In this document: piece by piece, positions 1 to 9,800 of the stretch
Numbering within the stretch: the first letter of the stretch is position 1
How the letters are laid out: each line of letters starts with the position of its first letter
Source: Paenibacillus sp. Marseille-Q4541
GTDB lineage: Bacteria > Bacillota > Bacilli > Paenibacillales > Paenibacillaceae
Direction of reading: 5' to 3'
Assembly (NCBI RefSeq): GCF_018310695.1
Contig: NZ_JAGXCY010000010.1
Coordinates: 62,001-126,000, forward strand
DNA length: 64,000 nt
Notes under the pieces: model-generated
What the model was told of the DNA's origin: nothing
The model's input: the letters and a program-made list of their open reading frames with translations, nothing else
Database searches by the model: none
Position numbers and translations under genes: made by a program

Positions 1-726
1 GAAACCGTTAATTGGCAAATCCTTATTCAGTGCAATACCGAACGTATCATCTTTACCATTTCCGTCCGGATCTTCAAAGGTGAAGGCTTCCGCAATCTTA
101 ATGACGTCCTGCATACTCTTTGGAGCTTCGAGCCCCACTTTTTTGAGCCAATCCTGGCGAATCCAGATCATATCAGAAGAATCTAGTGATCCTGGGAAAC
201 TAACCATAGCGTATATTTTACCATCTTTGGTTACTGGCTTCAGACCTGCTCCATCTTCAGCGGACATAAATTCTTTTACAAGATTGGAAGCGTATTTGTC
301 ATACACTTCTGTCAAATCCTCCAGCATCCCTGCTTCATGCAGCTGTTCAAATTGAACGGCACTCACCTTCAACACATCCGGCAAATCTCCACTTGCAAGG
401 GTAACGTTCATCTTATCATTGTAGTTGGTATCCGGCACAATCCAATCATAAGTTACTTCAATCCCAAGTTCATCCATATACCCCTTGGTCCAAATGTTCT
501 TTGCATGAGTATCACCTTGGGCCAATGTTTCTTTTCCAGTCTCAGCCATAGTCGAGGTAAGCTTAATGGGTGGATCATACTTCGTAAGTGGTCCACCAGC
601 ATCCTTCTGTGTACTTGCCTTCGCTGGTTCATTTTCATTTCCCGCACCTGACGAACAGGCAGCAAGCGTTGCTGTCAGAACCATGGATAATGTTAATAAT
701 GAGAACTTCTTAAATGACATGTTCAT
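1..726 (-). CDS. Extracellular solute-binding lipoprotein of a CUT1 sugar ABC transporter (C-terminus beyond window)
   Basis: The gene runs off the left edge of the window; 242 codons are present. The protein starts with a lipoprotein signal: Lys6-Lys7, a hydrophobic stretch, then the lipobox LAAC with Cys24, followed by a Ser/Gly/Asn/Glu/Lys-rich linker. The rest reads like LplA/YtcQ-type binding proteins (MNVTLASGDLPDVLK, the IWIRQDWLKKVGLE segment, and DPDGNGKDDTFG). It should capture an oligosaccharide outside the membrane and pass it to the two permeases encoded upstream at 4336-6147. I chose ATG at 726 because GGGGGA lies 5 nt upstream; ATG at 720 is also possible. The gene follows the YesN-like regulator by about 120 nt and has its own candidate cre site. 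The ligand is not known; arabino-oligosaccharide is an inference from the neighbouring arabinofuranosidase. Confidence 0.9.
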   Translation of the reverse strand, partial: MNMSFKKFSLLTLSMVLTATLAACSSGAGNENEPAKASTQKDAGGPLTKYDPPIKLTSTMAETGKETLAQGDTHAKNIWTKGYMDELGIEVTYDWIVPDTNYNDKMNVTLASGDLPDVLKVSAVQFEQLHEAGMLEDLTEVYDKYASNLVKEFMSAEDGAGLKPVTKDGKIYAMVSFPGSLDSSDMIWIRQDWLKKVGLEAPKSMQDVIKIAEAFTFEDPDGNGKDDTFGIALNKDLPINGF

Positions 727-774
727 ACAAATCCCCCTTTTTGTTCCTCCGCGAGGTATGTATTCATTGTATTA

Positions 775-788
775 AGAAAGCGCTAACA
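775..788. promoter_or_regulatory. Candidate CcpA cre site upstream of the solute-binding protein
   Basis: The sequence AGAAAGCGCTAACA matches the Bacillus cre consensus TGWAANCGNTNWCA at all but the first base. It lies about 50-60 nt upstream of the lipoprotein start, within the spacer of a possible minus-strand promoter whose TACAAT -10 is at 768-773. Binding there would fit glucose repression of a secondary sugar transporter. The sequence match is seen; the function is inferred. Confidence 0.5.
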
Positions 789-845
789 CTTCGAGTGGAC
801 GAAGTTGACATATTGTATCTTTATTTTACCATTTCACATTCCTAT

Positions 846-2504
846 CTAATTTTTTTGGTCGCGATACTCCTGAGGAGTACAACCGGTAGCTTTTTTGAAA
901 AAACGATAAAAATAATGCTGGTCGCTGAATCCGACCTTGGCAGATATCTCGTGCATTTTATATCCAGAACTCAGTAACAGTTCTTTGCTCCGCTCAATCC
1001 GCCTGTCATGAATATAGTCGGATATCCCCTTTCCTGTAATCCGTTTATACCAACGGGACAGGTAGGAAGGATTAAGAGAAACTTCTTGTGCAATACGGGT
1101 TAGAGAAAGATCATCCTCCAAATGATGTTTGATGTAGTGATGGATTGTGATCAGAATTTGAGACTGGTCATTCAGGCGAGTATCACTTCTTTTCGAAATG
1201 ATCCATTCAAATGCAGATTGATAAAAACCGACCAGTTCAGACCACGGAGTATGTATATCAAAATGTAACATCCGGGAAAGTGCCATTTCCTCTATGGAAG
1301 ATTCATACAATCCCAGTTCGTGAAGTATTTCGATCAGTCCATTTCCTACTCCGGTGTAGATCTTCATTCGAAAGAACGGATCCTGCAGACCCTCTTTTGA
1401 TGCTTCTGTCCATTTATGAAACGAGTCTACCCATTCTCTTTCACCAGCGGTTATACGCTCTTTAATCTGATCCATATAAAGAGCAGTAACCGCCTGCTGG
1501 CTGAGCAGATTTGGCTTATAGTCCGAATCCGGCTGTACTTGTACGCGAAGCAATTTTTCCATCCCGAGCCCCGGACCATCGTGAATTGACAACCGCAATC
1601 GTGCAATCGTTGGATTAAGATCCGCCCATTCTACTGCCTGATCACTCACCATAATAGATACCGATAGTTTCAAGCAATCCGCACACGATTGCTGCACAGA
1701 CTCAAGCGTTCCATATACAAAACGAAAGGTTTGATCCCATTGCTCCTCTTGATTGAGGGGAAAATGCGAGTGTTCCTCGAAGGGTTGTATTAAACAAGCG
1801 ATCACCTGATAATCCAGATCAATAGCCTTGGCGGTGGACTTGTCCTGAAGTAACTCCTCTGCTACATTAGCAACAGCATAACGAATCAAGCTCCGGTCAG
1901 ATTGGGTTTGATATTCGTTCCATTCCTCTACTCGTATAATTACCGGAATAACGGGCTCTCCAGACCGGAGAGGAAGCTGTACGGCATCAAGTTCCTCCTG
2001 AAGCGAGGCATAATCTCGCTTTTCCGTCCGTTTCATGACATCAAGCAGCAATTGTCGCTGCAATTGAGGCAAAGCTCTTGGCAACTTACTGCGAAACCAT
2101 GCATTCTGATAACGGAAGTCATTCTCTTCCGAGATTTGCTTAAGTGCCCGTTCTACCGCTGTACGAATATGACTCATACCCTCTGTCTTTAACAAGTAAT
2201 CCACAACACAAGGATTTCTTATCGCCTGATGTGCATAATCAAATTCATTATGACCTGTCAAGAGTAGAACCTTACACCTTGGCCACCGATCCATGATTTT
2301 CTCTATAAGTTCCATTCCATCCATGCCAGGCATACAGATATCGCTGAGTACAACATCAATTTTGACCGAATTCAACCACTCAATCGCTTCAAAGGCAGAA
2401 TAGACCTTAATAATCTCCATATCCTGAAAATTGGCTTTCTGAAAGAAGGCATATAATCCATCCAAAATAACCGGCTCATCATCTACAATAAGCATCCGCT
2501 GCAT
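846..2504 (-). CDS. YesN-like response regulator, AraC-type DNA-binding domain
   Basis: 552 aa. The N-terminal receiver domain (about residues 1-120) has the acidic pocket in LIVDDEP and the phosphoacceptor Asp55 in VVLSDICMPGMDG. A long middle region (about 130-440) has no motif I can name. The C-terminal ~100 residues form a double helix-turn-helix of the AraC family (NPSYLSRWYKRITGKG and FSDQHYFYRFFKKATGCTPQEYR). This is the standard YesN layout. The start was set at the ATG at 2504: AGAGGGG lies about 8 nt upstream, and this start begins 1 nt after the kinase stop. A longer reading from 2531 would overlap the kinase. It probably activates the flanking transporter genes when phosphorylated by the adjacent kinase. 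Confidence 0.93.
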   Translation of the reverse strand: MQRMLIVDDEPVILDGLYAFFQKANFQDMEIIKVYSAFEAIEWLNSVKIDVVLSDICMPGMDGMELIEKIMDRWPRCKVLLLTGHNEFDYAHQAIRNPCVVDYLLKTEGMSHIRTAVERALKQISEENDFRYQNAWFRSKLPRALPQLQRQLLLDVMKRTEKRDYASLQEELDAVQLPLRSGEPVIPVIIRVEEWNEYQTQSDRSLIRYAVANVAEELLQDKSTAKAIDLDYQVIACLIQPFEEHSHFPLNQEEQWDQTFRFVYGTLESVQQSCADCLKLSVSIMVSDQAVEWADLNPTIARLRLSIHDGPGLGMEKLLRVQVQPDSDYKPNLLSQQAVTALYMDQIKERITAGEREWVDSFHKWTEASKEGLQDPFFRMKIYTGVGNGLIEILHELGLYESSIEEMALSRMLHFDIHTPWSELVGFYQSAFEWIISKRSDTRLNDQSQILITIHHYIKHHLEDDLSLTRIAQEVSLNPSYLSRWYKRITGKGISDYIHDRRIERSKELLLSSGYKMHEISAKVGFSDQHYFYRFFKKATGCTPQEYRDQKN

Positions 2505-2505
2505 C

Positions 2506-4257
2506 CTACGATTCCCCTCTCCATGGAACATTCAAAGTGATACATAATCCGCCCAAATCACTGCGCCGAGCGCCAAGTCCGTAGTCCGTGCCGAATTTGA
2601 TCCGCAGTCTTTGATGGACATTTATGAGCCCTGTAATTTCTTCATTCTCATGACGCTGTACAGACTTCTGGAAAGCAAGATGAAGGTTATTCAGAATTTC
2701 ATCTGTTAACTCATCTCCATCATCCTCTATCCGAATGGACAAATTGCCATGATCCGACTTGTAGGACAGCTTAAACACTCCTCCACGGCTTCGTTTGGAT
2801 AGCGCATGTTCAAAGACGTTTTCCACAATAGGCTGCATGATGACTCTTGGAACCGGAATTGCTCGGAAGTCAGCATTCATCTCTTCCACGTCCAATTGTA
2901 TCCTTGATCCAAACCTGATTTTCTGAATGGCTGCGTAGACCAGAGCATGATCCACCTCTTCTCCGAGGGTAACCTCTGAATGCGAATCCCTGGACATATA
3001 TCTGAAATATTGACCGAGGTAGTCAGTAAACTCCTGTATTAATTCCACATTTTCAACTTCAGCCATTTGTTTAATACTGAACAGGCTGTTGTATAAAAAA
3101 TGAGGCTGAATCTGGGACTGCAGATGCTTAAGCTCTGCCTCACTAGTCCGAATCCGTGCAACAAAGTTTTCCTCAATAAGAATATGTAAGCGTTCTATCA
3201 TATGGTTGAAACGAGAGTATAAATATCCGAATTCATCCCTCCTAGAGTGAGGAATATACGTATCCGGCTGACCCTGCTCTGCCATTCGAAAACCTTTAAC
3301 CAGCGCAGATAATGGCTTGTGAATCGATCTATAGATTGAAAACGTAAAAATTATAATAATGACAATGGACATCAGTGTCAAAATCCATAACCATAGTTTG
3401 TATTGCTGAAGTGGTGCTTCAAGTTCATCTTCAGCAATGCTGGAAGTGAGTAGGAAAGAGTGATCGGGATCATAAAGTGAGTAATGTAAATAGAGATCGG
3501 ACTTAAATCTTGTCACCTGCAAAGAACCCTGGGATTCGGGTAGTTTCGACTCTAATTGCTGAACAGAAGCAGCCTGATTTGATGAAGAAATTACAACTTG
3601 CTGTTTTTCACCAAAGCTCAGCGTAATGTCACTTCCCCCTGTTTCCGAAAGCTGCTGTAATTGCTGCTTCAGCTCTTCATCCGATAAACGAATCCCTAAT
3701 ATGAAATTGGGCGGTTCTTCATAATTCATATTATAAGGATTACTTTTGAGAAAATAGAGATTGTGATCCGAGTAGGACAACTCGCCATTTAGATTGCCCA
3801 TCGTTACAAGCAGTTTTTTCCATTCCTCGTCATCCACATTTCGGATGCCATCTACCGCACTAACCCGTTTGTGAAGAGAGGGGACATAGTAAATAACATC
3901 ACTGATATATGGACTTGTTACCATGATCTGATTCAATTTATTATGTATGTCATTCAAACTCGAAGTTACATCATACCTGCTCATAATGGTTGCTCGCGTA
4001 CTTAGTGTCGACATCGTCTCATCAAATGAAAATTCATTCACTAGTCCGCTCATTCGCTCCAGCTCGAAATCCAGATGATTATAATAAAAATGCAGCTTTG
4101 ATTCGTGCGCCCGTTCCACTTCCGTTTGCATCTGTGTGGAACTGTAATACGTAATCATAATACTTATCCCATACAATGGAAGAATGACCAACACAAAAGC
4201 AATCATTAACTTAACGACAATTGAATGGGTTCCCCAGCTTCCTCCAGCATATTTCAT
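2506..4257 (-). CDS. YesM-like sensor histidine kinase
   Basis: 583 aa from the chosen start. Membrane helices are at about residues 14-36 and 287-308 and flank an extracytoplasmic sensor region. A HAMP segment follows, then the His_kinase (PF06580) block with phosphoacceptor His386 in QIQPHFLYNS. The ATP-binding domain has the N box MQPIVENVFEHAL and the IEDDGDE segment. This architecture belongs to the LytS/YesM class, which pairs with AraC-type regulators, as here. A reading from ATG 4314 has a good Shine-Dalgarno site, but its first codons lie inside a hairpin terminator (4284-4310), so I prefer ATG at 4257, preceded by AAGGGG and GAGGAG. It is translationally close to the regulator gene (1 nt gap). 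Confidence 0.92.
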   Translation of the reverse strand: MKYAGGSWGTHSIVVKLMIAFVLVILPLYGISIMITYYSSTQMQTEVERAHESKLHFYYNHLDFELERMSGLVNEFSFDETMSTLSTRATIMSRYDVTSSLNDIHNKLNQIMVTSPYISDVIYYVPSLHKRVSAVDGIRNVDDEEWKKLLVTMGNLNGELSYSDHNLYFLKSNPYNMNYEEPPNFILGIRLSDEELKQQLQQLSETGGSDITLSFGEKQQVVISSSNQAASVQQLESKLPESQGSLQVTRFKSDLYLHYSLYDPDHSFLLTSSIAEDELEAPLQQYKLWLWILTLMSIVIIIIFTFSIYRSIHKPLSALVKGFRMAEQGQPDTYIPHSRRDEFGYLYSRFNHMIERLHILIEENFVARIRTSEAELKHLQSQIQPHFLYNSLFSIKQMAEVENVELIQEFTDYLGQYFRYMSRDSHSEVTLGEEVDHALVYAAIQKIRFGSRIQLDVEEMNADFRAIPVPRVIMQPIVENVFEHALSKRSRGGVFKLSYKSDHGNLSIRIEDDGDELTDEILNNLHLAFQKSVQRHENEEITGLINVHQRLRIKFGTDYGLGARRSDLGGLCITLNVPWRGES

Positions 4258-4283
4258 CGTCCCCTTGGCTCCTCTCCTCAAAG

Positions 4284-4310
4284 GAAAAAAGGAGCCGGAA
4301 ATCGGCTCCT
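4284..4310 (-). terminator. Rho-independent terminator between permease and kinase genes
   Basis: On the minus strand, GGAGCCG (4303-4309) pairs with CGGCTCC (4291-4297) around a 5-nt loop, followed by six U residues (4285-4290). It lies just after the second permease and before the kinase, so it could trim or attenuate transcription entering the two-component genes. Confidence 0.75.
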
Positions 4311-4335
4311 CCATTTGGTTTTCCTCCTCACAAGC

Positions 4336-5226
4336 TTATCCCTTAACACTCCCAACAACAAGTCCATGAACAAAATATCTCTGTAGGAATGGATATACTA
4401 ACAGTATCGGAATAACCGACAAAAATATCTGTGAAGCCTGGGTTGTTCTATCGGATACTTGACTTAATAATGTTGCATCTTCGAGCGTCATTATTTCACT
4501 CTGAATCATGGTAACTTGCTGTAACATCGACTGAAGATACGTAGCGAGCGGATAATGCTCCGGACTTTTCATATAGATCATCCCGTCAAACCACGCATTC
4601 CAATGACCCACCATGGAGAATAGTATAATGGTCGCGATACTAGGAAGTGAGATGGGGAGATATATACTCCATAACGTTCGAACGTGTCCGGCCCCATCCA
4701 TCCATGATGCTTCTTCTAGCTCTTTGGGTAACCCCCGGAAGAAATTGAGCATGAGCAGTACGTTAAAGATGGGCACGGCTCCTGGCAAAATAAGCGCCCA
4801 GATCGAATCTAGCAGGCCCACTTCCTTCACCACAAGATAACCCGGGATAAGCCCCCCGCTGAACAACATCGTAAATACGAATAACCAAGCATAGAAAGTT
4901 CTTGAACGAAATCTGGTAGCTTCTTTGGAGAGAGGGTAGGCGACAAGCACTGTAAAGATTAAATTAATGGAGACTCCCAATACTACACGAAGGAGACTTG
5001 TGCCAAAGGAATTCAAAAACTGTTGATTCTCCAAAATATATTGATAAGACGATAAGGTAAAGTCCACTGGCCAAAATGTTACACTGCCCGCCTTGACTGC
5101 ATCACTCGAGCTAAAGGAAATGGCCAAAATATTAACAATCGGAAACAGACAAAGTAAGGCAAGAATGGTAAGAATGACGTAATTGAATCCTAAAAACCAT
5201 CGATAGGCTTTCGAAGTAAGGTGCAT
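4336..5226 (-). CDS. CUT1 carbohydrate ABC transporter permease (LplC/YtcP type)
   Basis: 296 aa, about six membrane helices, starting with a cytoplasmic tail and the helix VILTILALLCLFPIVNILA. The conserved EAA loop that contacts the ATPase reads EEASWMDGAGHVRTLWSIYLP. The C-terminus ends LQRYFVHGLVVGSVKG, typical of the MalG/LplC branch. It forms the membrane channel with the other permease gene, 15 nt upstream, and works with the lipoprotein at 1-726. No ATPase gene is present nearby; CUT1 systems of this kind commonly use a shared MsmX-like ATPase encoded elsewhere. The ATG at 5226 has AAAGGAGG 7 nt upstream. Confidence 0.93.
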   Translation of the reverse strand: MHLTSKAYRWFLGFNYVILTILALLCLFPIVNILAISFSSSDAVKAGSVTFWPVDFTLSSYQYILENQQFLNSFGTSLLRVVLGVSINLIFTVLVAYPLSKEATRFRSRTFYAWLFVFTMLFSGGLIPGYLVVKEVGLLDSIWALILPGAVPIFNVLLMLNFFRGLPKELEEASWMDGAGHVRTLWSIYLPISLPSIATIILFSMVGHWNAWFDGMIYMKSPEHYPLATYLQSMLQQVTMIQSEIMTLEDATLLSQVSDRTTQASQIFLSVIPILLVYPFLQRYFVHGLVVGSVKG

Positions 5227-5241
5227 ACTCCTGCCTCCTTT

Positions 5242-6147
5242 CTAGAAAATCCGATAATTAGCAAAGCGGTAAGCTAAAAAATAACCTAGTCCGATAAAAA
5301 TGAAGGACACTACGGACTTAATAAGACCCAGTGCCGTAGATACCGAGTACTGCGCATCCTGTAATCCAATCCGATAGATCATCGTATCGAGAATATCTCC
5401 TGATTCATAGACGAGTGGATTGTAAAGGTTAAACACTTGATCAAAACCGCCATTGAGTACATTTCCAAGACTTAGCGTAACCATCAAAATTACGATGGGA
5501 CGTATCCCTGGAAGTGTAATGTGCCATGTCTGCTTCCATTTCCCTGCGCCATCCATGACGGAAGCTTCATAAAGAGACTTATCAATATTCGTGAGTGCTG
5601 CCAAATAAATAATTGTGCCAAATCCGAATTCTTTCCATTGGTCTGTAATAACGAGTATGTAAGGAAACCATTCATTACTAGCTAGGAATTGAATCGGTTC
5701 AATACCTAAAGCCTTTAGTAACATATTAACGATCCCGCTGCTCGGGGATAACACGTCTACAATAATACCGGCAAGGATGACCCATGAGAAGAAATGCGGC
5801 ATATAGATAACCGTTTGAATCGTTCGCTTGAATCCTGTTTTACCTACTTCATTGAGCAATAAGGCAACGAGCACCGGAATCACCAGACCAGAAACAATTT
5901 TCATCACGGATATGAACACCGTATTCCATACGACCTGTCCAAAACCAGGCAGATCAAACAGGTATCTGAAATTATCTAGGCCAACCCAGTTCATGTTTTT
6001 AAATCCGGAGATGGGAGAGAAATTCTGAAAGGCAATAGAGAGCCCAGCCATCGGAATGTAACCGAATACAATAATAACAATGAGTCCTGGCAAAATCATA
6101 AGATGAAGCGGAATGTTTCGTATAAATTGTTTGTAGTTGGAACGCAT
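5242..6147 (-). CDS. CUT1 carbohydrate ABC transporter permease (LplB type)
   Basis: 301 aa, about six membrane helices, belonging to the MalF/LplB branch. The N-terminus has NIPLHLMILPGLIVIIVFGY, and the EAA loop is EASVMDGAGKWKQTWHITLP. It is the first gene of the permease pair and starts at an ATG with AAGGAGGAG upstream. The 180 nt ahead of it contain a possible weak promoter and a repeated octamer. It should form a heterodimer with the product of 4336-5226 and import an oligosaccharide bound by the downstream lipoprotein. Confidence 0.93.
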   Translation of the reverse strand: MRSNYKQFIRNIPLHLMILPGLIVIIVFGYIPMAGLSIAFQNFSPISGFKNMNWVGLDNFRYLFDLPGFGQVVWNTVFISVMKIVSGLVIPVLVALLLNEVGKTGFKRTIQTVIYMPHFFSWVILAGIIVDVLSPSSGIVNMLLKALGIEPIQFLASNEWFPYILVITDQWKEFGFGTIIYLAALTNIDKSLYEASVMDGAGKWKQTWHITLPGIRPIVILMVTLSLGNVLNGGFDQVFNLYNPLVYESGDILDTMIYRIGLQDAQYSVSTALGLIKSVVSFIFIGLGYFLAYRFANYRIF

Positions 6148-6268
6148 AAGCTGTCTCCTCCTTCAAATTTTATTATAGAAGCACGCCAGACTCTGCAATA
6201 GTGTAGGGTATTTACATTAGGTATCTTCTGTTGACTCTGCCTAAGGGCGTGTAATTAAGAATATAGTA

Positions 6269-6317
6269 ATGCCTCCCTCCTGTAGTGACGAATATGTCTT
6301 CTACAAGATGGAGGCAT
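6269..6317. terminator. Terminator-like stem-loop after the arabinofuranosidase
   Basis: ATGCCTCC near 6270 is complementary to GGAGGCAT near 6310, with TGTAG/CTACA as an inner pair. The T-run is weak on both strands. It sits between the arabinofuranosidase 3' end and the permease operon, where a terminator is expected. Confidence 0.35.
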
Positions 6318-6328
6318 TTGTTAGTTAT

Positions 6329-6883
6329 TTATGATTCCAGGCAGTTCATCACCAGCACATTTACAGAATGCGCAGGAAGTTCAAGTACAACAGTGTCTTT
6401 TTGCAGTTCTATTTTTTGTCGCTGCGGGGTTATTTTTTCATCGTTCTTCTTGTTTACATTTGGCACATGTAGCAGACTTTCCTCTCCACTCAGGGTGATC
6501 AGTGTTGCACTCGTTCCCACATTTAAATCCTGCAGGCAAATCCGCGTTCCCTTATCTACACCGTCTGCATTGACCAATTTCACATATATATGCTTTGCAT
6601 CTCTCGTAACCGAATGGAATACCTCCCGGTTGTACGCTTCAAGCTTGTAATCCAGCATTTTACTAGTAAAATTCCCGCTTTGGTAGGAACAAATCAGGCT
6701 ATTTCCGGTCTCTCCTCCATAATTAACGGTAATGATGTAATCCGTCTCGTTCTCCAGCGGTTCATAGTTCGCCGCTCTAAGGTTTCCTGCTGCTGAACTG
6801 GATGAATAATCCCCCAGTGTATATCCTTGAGTACCTTGTTTATACACTTTTACTCCTGTTGCTTGACCTCCATAACTGATGGC
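6329..6883 (-). pseudogene. Cut-off C-terminal part of the GH51 arabinofuranosidase
   Basis: This 184-codon stretch is in the same frame as the arabinofuranosidase at 6884-10090 and is separated from it only by one TAA codon (6884-6886). Its sequence (ISYGGQATGVKVYKQGTQGY, then a beta-rich segment ending TVVLELPAHSVNVLVMN) matches the C-terminal beta-sandwich that closes GH51 enzymes, so it is the natural end of that protein and not an independent gene. It has no ribosome binding site of its own; a GTG at 6847 is the first possible start. Either the gene is truncated in this strain or the stop is a sequencing error. Confidence 0.8.
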
Positions 6884-9800
6884 TTATTCAATCACATCTT
6901 TTTTCTCAGGGGAAATATCCGTCAGTCCCACACCAATATAGAATCCGTCCTGACCTGATATCCGGTGTGCCTCAACCTGTACCTTGTAGTGTGTCCATTC
7001 ATCATTCATCAGATATAACCCGTTTAGGCCGCTCGCCTGTGACTTCAAAATTAAACCTAAGCCAGGTTCCGCCTTATATCCTTCTGATCCAGGAATGAGG
7101 CTCCATGCTTTACAGGGTGCCCCTTGTTCCCTGAAATCTTCTTCAAAAAGGATACTGCCATCCCTATTCGATGTAACGACAACTTTCTTCACAACAATGT
7201 CGGCATTGCCTGTAGCAATCTCGATCCCGCCACGCGGAATAAGTTCCACCTGCTTACCTTTGCTATATGTATCAAAGGAAGTGCCAAGCACCTGATCGCC
7301 AGCATATTTGGCAAAAAGCTGCTGCACATAATAATTGGGTGTAAACCACACCGTTTCATCATCAAACCAGATGCAATCCGGTGTCCAGCGGTACGTACCA
7401 TCTGTAAGTACCTTATTGAACAATGGCGCATAAGCCGCCATGCGGACCACATCCGCATTATTTTCAAAACCGGTCATGACCGCAGCTTCAGCTACAGCTC
7501 CTGCCAGTGTGTTTTTATCCGTGGAAGCATATTCCCCCACAAATACCTTGGACGTCTCTTTCCAGTTGATACTTCCATCCGCGTAGTAGGCCCGCTCATA
7601 GTAGTTGTAACGGTCCGCATTGTTCAGCAAATATTCATTAGACCTGTAGTAATGCTCATCCGCAATCGTATCCATATAGTTTTTCTGATTCTCATACCAG
7701 GTTACTGTTTCCTCAATGACCTCTATGCCATCGGCAAAAGCGACTTGGGCTGATCCGGTGAGATTTCCACTAAGGAATTTCCATCCTTGCTGATAAGCAT
7801 CGTCATCTGCCTGTGCACCAACCGTTGAAATAATATGTAGTTCATGGTTCGGATAATGAAGCTTCATGTATTCATCAATCGATGTTTTAAAAACTTCAAC
7901 GTTGGCGAAAAACTCATATCCAAAGTTTTCATTTCCTACGCCCAGGTAACGAAGATCAAATGGCTCCGGATGACCCATGCTGCTGCGTACTCTTGCCCAT
8001 TCGTTATGATCCGTATCCGTGCTGAGTGCAAAGTCAATCAGATCAGTAAAGTTCTTGATATAGTACTCCCTTAATGCTCCCCCTGCCGGATGTGCATAGT
8101 TCGAACGCGCCTGACACAAAACACCGCATGCCATGACGGGAACTGGAAGGGCATTCAGATCCTCAGCCAATTGGAAGTATTCCATATAGCCAAGTCCCAT
8201 TGTCATCATGTAGCCCCAGACATTGTAGTTCTCTTTTCTCCGTTCTACTTCACCTATAGATTCTTTCCAATCGTAGACATTCTCCCAAATAAAAGAGCCC
8301 TCTGAGATACAACCTCCCGGAAAACGCAGAAACGTCGGATGCAGATCGACAAGTGCCTGAACCAGATCCTTTCTCAGTCGATAATTGGGATTTCCCGTGT
8401 AATTGGCGTGTGCAGAAGCAGATATCTTATTTCCACCATTTGAGTCTGCTCCCCATACATTTTGCGGCATCAACGACACCATATCGATAGAAATATCACC
8501 TTTGAAAGTGAGTACCAACTGGCCTAGGGCCGTCTTAGTTCCTGTAAGAACAATACTGTGTTGATCTTGTTTGCCATATTTCTTCCAAGAACCCCCACCT
8601 TCTATATGAATTGTGAATGGCTCACTGATAGGCTCATTGTTTGTATCCTGTAACTGAACTGTTATAGCACCTAGAGCATCCGATTTCGCCCAAACGGTAA
8701 AATCATAGTTCTCTCCCTGCTTAATCGACATCGCACAATGTTGATTGGAATCCGAGAAACCGCGATTGCGAATCGTTGCCCCCTCCTGGACCGTTACATA
8801 ATAAGCGTTCACATCTGGATCATCCAGTCCAAAGTGTTCATTTAATCCGCCTTTATTCTGCACATTCATCTGATGGGTATCTCCAGACCACGCAAACAAA
8901 GGATCACGATTTCGGCCGGTAGAACAACCGCAGGCTCCAGATTCAGGTGAGTATGTGTCAAATGCAAAAGATTCAAACGAGCGATTCTGTACCAGCTCCG
9001 CATAGATTCCACCATCGGCGGCATTGTTAATATCCTCGTAAAAAAGTCCGTACATAACTTCACTGATATCAGCAACCTTTTGATTCCCGTGTATCGTGAC
9101 TGTATATGGAGGGAGCTGCTCCGGTACAACGGTTGTATCAAAATGTTTGCTCAGCGTACTCTCCCCTTTACGCAATACTGCACTGAGTCTAATTTCCTCA
9201 GGGAAAGTGATGGACTGAACCTCACCGCTGTGAGAGAGAGATTCCGGACGACTCGAGTTCCAGCTCACCTGTACTTTATCCCCGAGTAAACTAGCGGGCA
9301 ATGAAACGTCTCTTGTAATAATTTTTGTTGGAAAAGATAAATATTTATCTGCGAGTTTCACAATCTCTTCATCCGTCAATGACTCGCACATTACTTCGAT
9401 TACTTCATCCATGGTCAGGCCAGCTTGATAAATTCGAAAATCCGACAATGCCCCTGTAAAATCCACATCGGCTGGATACTGAGACCGTCCAATATAATTT
9501 TGACAATAATTCGCGGTATCCTTAAACGTATCAAACCATCTGCGCAGTTTAGCATAATTGCCGCTGGAGGTTTGGCTGATGGATCCGTCCGCTATTCTTT
9601 CCCCATTCACATAAACAATAGGGCCTGCACTGCCCAGCTTGCCTTCCTTGGTACCTACTACCGACAGAGCGATATGCATCCATTCTCCACTTACAAATCC
9701 GCGGCCGGGGTCCACTACCAGATCATCCCCGGCATTCAGTGTGCCTCTAAGCTGACGTGTCAAAAATATATTGGGGCTTTTCTCCCCCTTACCAAAGTCA

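Noticed and set aside
6845..6890. Frameshift in the arabinofuranosidase
   Set aside because: The sequence on both sides of the TAA is in the same frame, so a single nonsense codon explains it; an indel does not.
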